Of a DNA stretch of 64,000 nucleotides, positions 59,517 to 64,000 are shown one piece after another. The DNA lies in assembly GCF_016598475.1 (NCBI RefSeq), contig NZ_JAEMUX010000018.1:1-64000 (forward strand). The letters are read 5' to 3'. The stretch is from Streptomyces adelaidensis (GTDB lineage: Bacteria > Actinomycetota > Actinomycetes > Streptomycetales > Streptomycetaceae). A program made the position numbers and the translations under genes. Below the pieces are notes generated by a model, which saw only the letters and a list, made by a program, of their open reading frames with translations, searched no databases and was not told the origin of the DNA. The first letter of the stretch is position 1. The number at the start of each line of letters is the position of its first letter.

Positions 59517-60895
59517 TTAAAGCCTCCGGAAGGCGCGTTCCAGGGTTCGCCTGAGCTCGGCGGGGGTTCGTAGTCGTAGCCGGACAGCGTTTCAGTGGCG
59601 GGACCGCTGTTGTACGTGTCATTCGGGTTGTACGTGCCGTAGGGGGCGTTCGTCTCAGCCGTTCCGTAGGAAGTTTCGGCCGGCCCTGTGGTGTACGTCT
59701 CGGCCTGGTAGGCCTGGCCCGGGTACGCCTGTCCCGCGTAGGCCTGGCCGGCGAACGTGTCCTGCATCGGGTCGTACGCGGACGGGGGCGCCTCGCCGAC
59801 CGGCGGCGGGGACGGGGCCGGCCAGCGCGTGCCCGTGCCGGCGCCGTCGTCCATGCGGGGCATGGCCTGCGTGGGCTGCATGTCCAGCGGTGGCTGCTGC
59901 TGGGTCAGGTACGGCGCGGTGGGCTCCGCCGCGCGCGGGGTCATCGACACGGCGCGGTACGCGGCCGCGAAGCCGGGGCCGCTGTCGGCCGCTGCGGCCG
60001 CTCCCCGCTGCGGGGGCACCAGCGGGTCGCCCAGCGCGGGGTTCGGGCTCTGCCCGCCGAAGCCGGGCAGCGGGAACTGGCCGGTGTCGCGCATCCCGTC
60101 GCGCCGTCCGCCGTCGCGCTGTCCGCCTTCGCGCCGGCCGCCGGGCTCCTCACGGGACTGCAGGGCGCTGCGGGACTTCACGAGTTCGTCGACCTCGGGG
60201 GGCCGCTGGCCGTCGGTGCCCAGGATCCCGGTGACCCGCTCGACCACCTGGCGCTTGACCGAGCGGGGGGCGGAGCGCAGCAGCAGGGCTCCGGCCACGG
60301 TGACCAGGCCCATCGCGTAGAGGATCACGAAGATCGGCTTGGCTTCGCGACCCGCGTAGAGTCCGTGCACCAATGCGAAACACCAGGCCGGGTAGGCCAT
60401 CATGTGCATCGCCCGCCAGCGGGCCGCGACCGGTGCGGGAGAGGCGAAGTTGCTGCGCAGGGCACCGGTGATGGCGACGAAGACCATCATGGATCCGGCG
60501 GTCGCGCCGAAGCCGATGAGCGCACCCGAGCCCGTCACCCCGAGGGCGAAGGGGAACAGGGCGATCGCGGAGACATGCGCCAGCGCCAACTTGACCGTGA
60601 CATGCAGGACGAGGAACGCCACGGAGGCGATCGCTGTCGTCCGGTGGACGGCCTGGCCGATGATCCGCTGACGTGTGTTGAGGAGGGTGCGGTCCTGGGC
60701 GACGAGACCCCAGAGCACCGAGACGGTCAGTGAGACGAGCGACAGGACGCCCGCGCCGAAGTCGAGGAACTCACGGTAGACGTCACCTCCGACCAGCACA
60801 CTTACAGGTATCAGCAGCAGAGCGGCAGCCGTGGCTATCCCATAGGCCGAGCGGCCTGTCTGGGGCAGCGAGCTGTTACTGCGACGAGGGTTCAT
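59513..60895 (-). CDS. Ferric-reductase-like haem-b membrane protein
   Basis: 460 residues from ATG 60895 (GGAG about eight bases upstream; an in-frame extension to 60955 is unsupported). About six helices occupy 20-210. Histidine pairs H84/H98 and H164/H177, in two helices, match the bis-haem arrangement of the ferric-reductase/NOX transmembrane family. The C-terminal 240 residues are disordered, rich in Gln, Pro and Tyr, with AGQAYPGQAYQAE-type repeats. It lacks the FAD/NAD(P)H domain of NOX-type proteins; the coupled NuoF-like protein could supply electrons. Confidence 0.85.
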   Translation of the reverse strand: MNPRRSNSSLPQTGRSAYGIATAAALLLIPVSVLVGGDVYREFLDFGAGVLSLVSLTVSVLWGLVAQDRTLLNTRQRIIGQAVHRTTAIASVAFLVLHVTVKLALAHVSAIALFPFALGVTGSGALIGFGATAGSMMVFVAITGALRSNFASPAPVAARWRAMHMMAYPAWCFALVHGLYAGREAKPIFVILYAMGLVTVAGALLLRSAPRSVKRQVVERVTGILGTDGQRPPEVDELVKSRSALQSREEPGGRREGGQRDGGRRDGMRDTGQFPLPGFGGQSPNPALGDPLVPPQRGAAAAADSGPGFAAAYRAVSMTPRAAEPTAPYLTQQQPPLDMQPTQAMPRMDDGAGTGTRWPAPSPPPVGEAPPSAYDPMQDTFAGQAYAGQAYPGQAYQAETYTTGPAETSYGTAETNAPYGTYNPNDTYNSGPATETLSGYDYEPPPSSGEPWNAPSGGFK

Positions 60896-61165
60896 GGGGG
60901 CAACTCCGAACAGTTCGGGAAAGCGGTCCCGTCGTCGAACTGTAAGTGGTGCCAAACCGAGCGGTACGAGGTTTCAGTTATTGCGTCGTTATCAAGGGGC
61001 AATCTCACGTCGACGATGTCCCTTAGAGGTTGTTACGCGAAGTAAGATTTGAATATTATTCAACTTTTTTGGCCGGAACCTGTGGCTGACATGCCGCCGG
61101 TTTCTGTCTATCGGTGGCCCGTAACCTCGTCGCGGCGGCTGTGGGGGCTGCGGTACTCTGAGCCC
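60896..61165. other. Divergent region between the haem protein and leuS leader
   Basis: About 270 bases without a gene. AT-rich at 61030-61070, including the perfect palindrome at 61049-61063. Promoters for both directions must lie here. Confidence 0.5.
61049..61063. promoter_or_regulatory. AT-rich palindromic operator candidate
   Basis: TTGAATATTATTCAA: perfect 7-1-7 inverted repeat in an otherwise GC-rich genome, 154 bases upstream of the haem protein start. Confidence 0.5.
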
Positions 61166-61168
61166 ATG
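61154..61168 (+). promoter_or_regulatory. Probable -10 element of the leuS leader transcript
   Basis: TACTCT at 61154-61159, six bases, then the leader peptide ATG 61166. Same leaderless spacing as elsewhere in this window. Confidence 0.6.
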
Positions 61169-61204
61169 CGTGCCGTACGCCTTCTGCTTAGCGAGCCGCG
61201 CTGA
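61166..61204 (+). CDS. leuS leader peptide
   Basis: 12 residues, MRAVRLLLSEPR, with three adjacent leucine codons (CTT, CTG, CTT) and a stop just before two hairpins. This is the layout of a ribosome-mediated transcription attenuator: ribosome stalling at the Leu codons when Leu-tRNA is scarce would favour read-through. There is no ribosome site; translation would be leaderless. Confidence 0.75.
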   Translation: MRAVRLLLSEPR

Positions 61205-61210
61205 TCAGTC

Positions 61211-61276
61211 CCGACCGCCGATGAACGGCGTGGTCGGAATCGGCGCGGCGTCCCCTCCTGTGCGAGGGGATTTTTC
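61211..61276 (+). promoter_or_regulatory. leuS attenuator hairpins and terminator
   Basis: Hairpin CCGACC/GGTCGG (61211-61237, with inner GCCG/CGGC) is followed by the terminator CCCCTC (61252-61257)/GAGGGG (61264-61269) and ATTTTTC. The terminator lies 55 bases before leuS, so it must be by-passed for leuS expression. Confidence 0.75.
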
Positions 61277-61330
61277 GTTTCCTGGACGACACAGCCGCTG
61301 GCAGAGACGATCGATGGAGCTTTGAGGATC

Positions 61331-64000
61331 ATGAGCGAGACGAACCCCGCTGCCGCCGAGGTGGCCGCGCCGCACCGCTACACGGCTGTCGTCGCGGGCG
61401 AGATCGAGGCACGCTGGCAGGACTTCTGGGACGCCGAGGGCACCTACGCCGCCCCCAACCCGAGCGGCGACCTGGCGGGCGACGCCGAACTGGCCGCCAA
61501 GCCCAAGAAGTTCATCATGGACATGTTCCCGTACCCGTCCGGCACGGGCCTGCACGTCGGCCACCCCCTGGGCTACATCGCCACCGACGTCTTCGCCCGC
61601 TACCAGCGCATGACCGGCCACAACGTCCTGCACACGCTGGGCTTCGACGCCTTCGGCCTGCCCGCCGAGCAGCACGCCGTGGCCACCGGCGAGCACCCCC
61701 GGGTCACCACCGAAGCGGCCATCAACAACATGAGGTCCCAGCTGCGCCGGCTGGGCCTGGGCCACGACAAGCGCCGGTCCTTCGCCACGATCGACCCGGA
61801 CTACTACAAGTGGACCCAGTGGATCTTCCTGCAGATCTTCAACTCCTGGTACGACGGCGAGGCGAACAAGGCCCGTCCGATCGCCGAGCTGATCGCCCAG
61901 TTCGAGTCCGGTGAGCGCGCGGTGCCCGGCGGGGGCTCGTGGAGCGCGCTGAGCGCCGCCGAACGCGCCGACGTGCTGGGCGACCACCGCCTGGCGTACG
62001 CCTCCGACGCGCCGGTCAACTGGTGCCCCGGCCTGGGCACCGTGCTGGCCAACGAGGAGGTCACCGCCGACGGCCGCTCCGAGCGCGGCAACTTCCCCGT
62101 CTTCAAGGCCAAGCTGCGCCAGTGGAACATGCGCATCACCGCGTACGCCGACCGGCTGCTGGACGACCTGAACGAGCTGGACTGGCCCGAGGCCATCAAG
62201 CTGCAGCAGCGCAACTGGATCGGCCGCTCCGAGGGCGCCCGCGTCGACTTCCCCATCGACGGGGAGCGCATCACGGTCTTCACCACCCGCCCCGACACCC
62301 TGTTCGGCGCGACCTACATGGTGCTGGCCCCCGAGCACCCGCTGGTCGACAAGTTCACCCCGGATGCCTGGCCCGAGGGCACCCACGACGTGTGGACCGG
62401 CGGCCACGCGACCCCGGCCGACGCCGTCACCGCCTACCGCGCCCAGGCCACCTCGAAGTCCGACGTCGAGCGGCAGGCCGAGGCCAAGGACAAGACCGGC
62501 GTCTTCATCGGCTCGTACGCGACCAACCCGGTCAACGGCGAGCGGATCCCCGTCTTCATCGCCGACTACGTCCTGATGGGCTACGGCACCGGCGCGATCA
62601 TGGCCGTCCCGGCCGGTGACCAGCGCGACTTCGAGTTCGCGCGCGCCTTCGAGCTGCCGATCCGCTGCGTCGTCGAGCCGACGGACGGCCGCGGCACGGA
62701 CACCTCCATCTGGGAGGACGCCTTCGGGTCGTACGACGCGAAGGTCGTCAACTCCGCCGGTGAGGGTGTCTCCCTGGACGGCCTGGGCGTCGTCGAGGCC
62801 AAGGCGCGCATCACCGAGTGGCTGGAGCGCACGGGCATCGGCGAGGGCACGGTCAACTTCCGGCTGCGTGACTGGCTGTTCAGCCGCCAGCGCTACTGGG
62901 GCGAGCCCTTCCCGATCGTCTACGACGAGGACGGCGCCGCGCACGCGCTGCCCGAGTCGATGCTGCCGCTGGAACTGCCCGAGGTCGAGGACTACTCGCC
63001 GCGCACCTTCGAGCCGGACGACGCCGACACCCAGCCCGAGACGCCGCTGTCGCGGAACGCGGACTGGGTGAACGTCACGCTGGACCTGGGCGACGGCCGC
63101 GGCCCCCGCCCGTACCGCCGTGAGACCAACACCATGCCCAACTGGGCCGGTTCCTGCTGGTACGAGCTGCGCTACCTGGACCCGCACAACTCCGAGAAGC
63201 TGGTCGACCCACAGATCGAGCAGTACTGGATGGGCCCGCGCGAGGGGCAGCCGCACGGCGGTGTCGACCTGTACGTCGGTGGCGCCGAGCACGCCGTGCT
63301 GCACCTGCTGTACGCGCGCTTCTGGTCCAAGGTCCTGTTCGACCTGGGCCATGTCTCGTCGGCCGAGCCGTTCCACAGGCTGTTCAACCAGGGCATGATC
63401 CAGGCCTTCGTCTACCGCGACAGCCGTGGCTTCGCGGTGCCGGCCACCGAGGTGGAGGAGCGCGACGGCGCGTACTACTACCAGGGCGAGAAGGTCAGCC
63501 GTCTGCTGGGCAAGATGGGCAAGTCCCTGAAGAACGCGGTCACTCCGGAGTCGATCTGCGAGGAGTACGGCGCCGACACGCTGCGTCTGTACGAGATGGC
63601 GATGGGCCCGCTGGACGTCTCCCGGCCGTGGGACACGCGCGCGGTCGTCGGCCAGTTCCGGCTGCTGCAGCGACTGTGGCGCAACGTCGTCGACGAGGCG
63701 AGCGGCGAGGTCACGGTCGTCGACGCCGAGCCCGCCGAGGACACCCTGCGGGCCCTGCACAAGGCCATCGAGGGCGTACGGCAGGACCTGGAGGGTATGC
63801 GGTTCAACACCGCGATCGCCAAGGTCACCGAGCTGAACAACCACCTGACCAAGGTGGGCGGCCCGGTGTCCCGCCCCGTCGCCGAGGCCCTGGTCCTGCT
63901 GGTCGCGCCCCTGGCCCCGCACATCGCCGAGGAACTGTGGCGCAAGCTGGGGCACGGTGATTCGGTCGTGCACCAGGACTTCCCCGTCGCCGACCCCGCG
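61331..64000 (+). CDS. leuS: Leucyl-tRNA synthetase, 3' end outside the window
   Basis: 890 codons are visible and the frame is open to the right edge; the family is about 950-970 residues in Streptomyces. HIGH-type motif HVGH (75-78) lies in [23 protein letters not shown] (728-732) is the KMSKS loop variant. The editing domain spans [20 protein letters not shown] and [29 protein letters not shown] holds part of the zinc region. ATG 61331 has GAGG five bases upstream. Expression should depend on leucine supply through the leader attenuator. Confidence 0.97.
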   Translation, partial: MSETNPAAAEVAAPHRYTAVVAGEIEARWQDFWDAEGTYAAPNPSGDLAGDAELAAKPKKFIMDMFPYPSGTGLHVGHPLGYIATDVFARYQRMTGHNVLHTLGFDAFGLPAEQHAVATGEHPRVTTEAAINNMRSQLRRLGLGHDKRRSFATIDPDYYKWTQWIFLQIFNSWYDGEANKARPIAELIAQFESGERAVPGGGSWSALSAAERADVLGDHRLAYASDAPVNWCPGLGTVLANEEVTADGRSERGNFPVFKAKLRQWNMRITAYADRLLDDLNELDWPEAIKLQQRNWIGRSEGARVDFPIDGERITVFTTRPDTLFGATYMVLAPEHPLVDKFTPDAWPEGTHDVWTGGHATPADAVTAYRAQATSKSDVERQAEAKDKTGVFIGSYATNPVNGERIPVFIADYVLMGYGTGAIMAVPAGDQRDFEFARAFELPIRCVVEPTDGRGTDTSIWEDAFGSYDAKVVNSAGEGVSLDGLGVVEAKARITEWLERTGIGEGTVNFRLRDWLFSRQRYWGEPFPIVYDEDGAAHALPESMLPLELPEVEDYSPRTFEPDDADTQPETPLSRNADWVNVTLDLGDGRGPRPYRRETNTMPNWAGSCWYELRYLDPHNSEKLVDPQIEQYWMGPREGQPHGGVDLYVGGAEHAVLHLLYARFWSKVLFDLGHVSSAEPFHRLFNQGMIQAFVYRDSRGFAVPATEVEERDGAYYYQGEKVSRLLGKMGKSLKNAVTPESICEEYGADTLRLYEMAMGPLDVSRPWDTRAVVGQFRLLQRLWRNVVDEASGEVTVVDAEPAEDTLRALHKAIEGVRQDLEGMRFNTAIAKVTELNNHLTKVGGPVSRPVAEALVLLVAPLAPHIAEELWRKLGHGDSVVHQDFPVADPA

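Noticed and set aside
61166..61331. T-box upstream of leuS
   Set aside because: The short ORF with Leu codons and terminator fits peptide-mediated attenuation; no T-box consensus was found.
61205..63973. 922-codon minus-strand frame
   Set aside because: Antisense to leuS; translation is Val/Asp/Gln-rich low-complexity with no domain.

Overview
This 64-kb window is ordinary high-GC actinobacterial chromosome. Gene order (tig - clpP1 - clpP2 - clpX, valS - folC - ndk, mreB - mreC - mreD - PBP2 - rodA, RNase E/G - rplU - rpmA - obgE, proB - proA, nadD - LCP protein - rsfS, leuS), heavy G/C at third codon positions, frequent GTG starts and many Pro/Gln-rich membrane proteins all point to Streptomyces. 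I see no insertion sequence, CRISPR array or intact prophage.

Layout. 1-5.4 kb: an Eis-type acetyltransferase (cut at the left edge), a membrane PP2C/SpoIIE-type phosphatase, an HD-domain protein, a membrane acyltransferase and a small membrane protein. 5.5-5.9 kb: tRNA-Gly(TCC) and tRNA-Pro(TGG). 6-10.8 kb: protein quality control, with trigger factor, then clpP1, clpP2 and clpX behind a ClgR-like box. 10.9-17.4 kb: a Pro/Gln-rich membrane protein, valS, folC, a DUF4233 protein and ndk. 17.8-24.3 kb: the elongasome/spore-wall operon mreBCD - PBP2 - rodA. 24.4-28.1 kb: a CYTH-CHAD protein and a TIGR03960 radical SAM protein. 28.1-33.0 kb: an accessory-looking block (secreted collagen-like protein, DUF2079 membrane protein, secreted cyclophilin, family-2 glycosyltransferase) that separates the radical SAM gene from its usual partner (TIGR03936/DUF2344, 34.4 kb). 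35.5-43.5 kb: RNase E/G, a secreted phospholipase D-like protein, L21, L27 and Obg. 43.6-49.1 kb: a CDP-glycerol glycerophosphotransferase-like protein on the minus strand, then proB, an unknown gene and proA. 49.2-53.7 kb: two paralogous membrane proteins, an M48 metalloprotease, three tiny ORFs and nadD. 53.7-56.7 kb: an LCP glycopolymer transferase, rsfS and a histidine phosphatase. 56.8-57.8 kb: two identical tRNA-Ala(GGC) genes enclosing two small zinc-ribbon genes. 57.9-60.9 kb: a NuoF-like/ferredoxin protein coupled to a haem-b membrane protein. 61.1 kb to the end: leuS behind a leucine leader-peptide attenuator.

How it works together. Much of the window serves translation and proteostasis (tRNAs, valS, leuS, L21/L27, Obg, RsfS, RNase E/G, trigger factor, ClpXP) and envelope construction (Mre proteins, PBP2, RodA, LCP transferase, glycerophosphotransferase). 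The least-explained items are a repeated leaderless-start signature (TANNNT, exactly six bases, then the start codon) at seven ORFs, a leucine attenuator on an aminoacyl-tRNA synthetase gene, two tiny ORFs placed inside operons (one in the mre operon, one overlapping the M48 gene), the collagen-like/glycosyltransferase block, and a NuoF-like protein lacking one cluster ligand. All calls come from reading the sequence and known family motifs; no database search was run.
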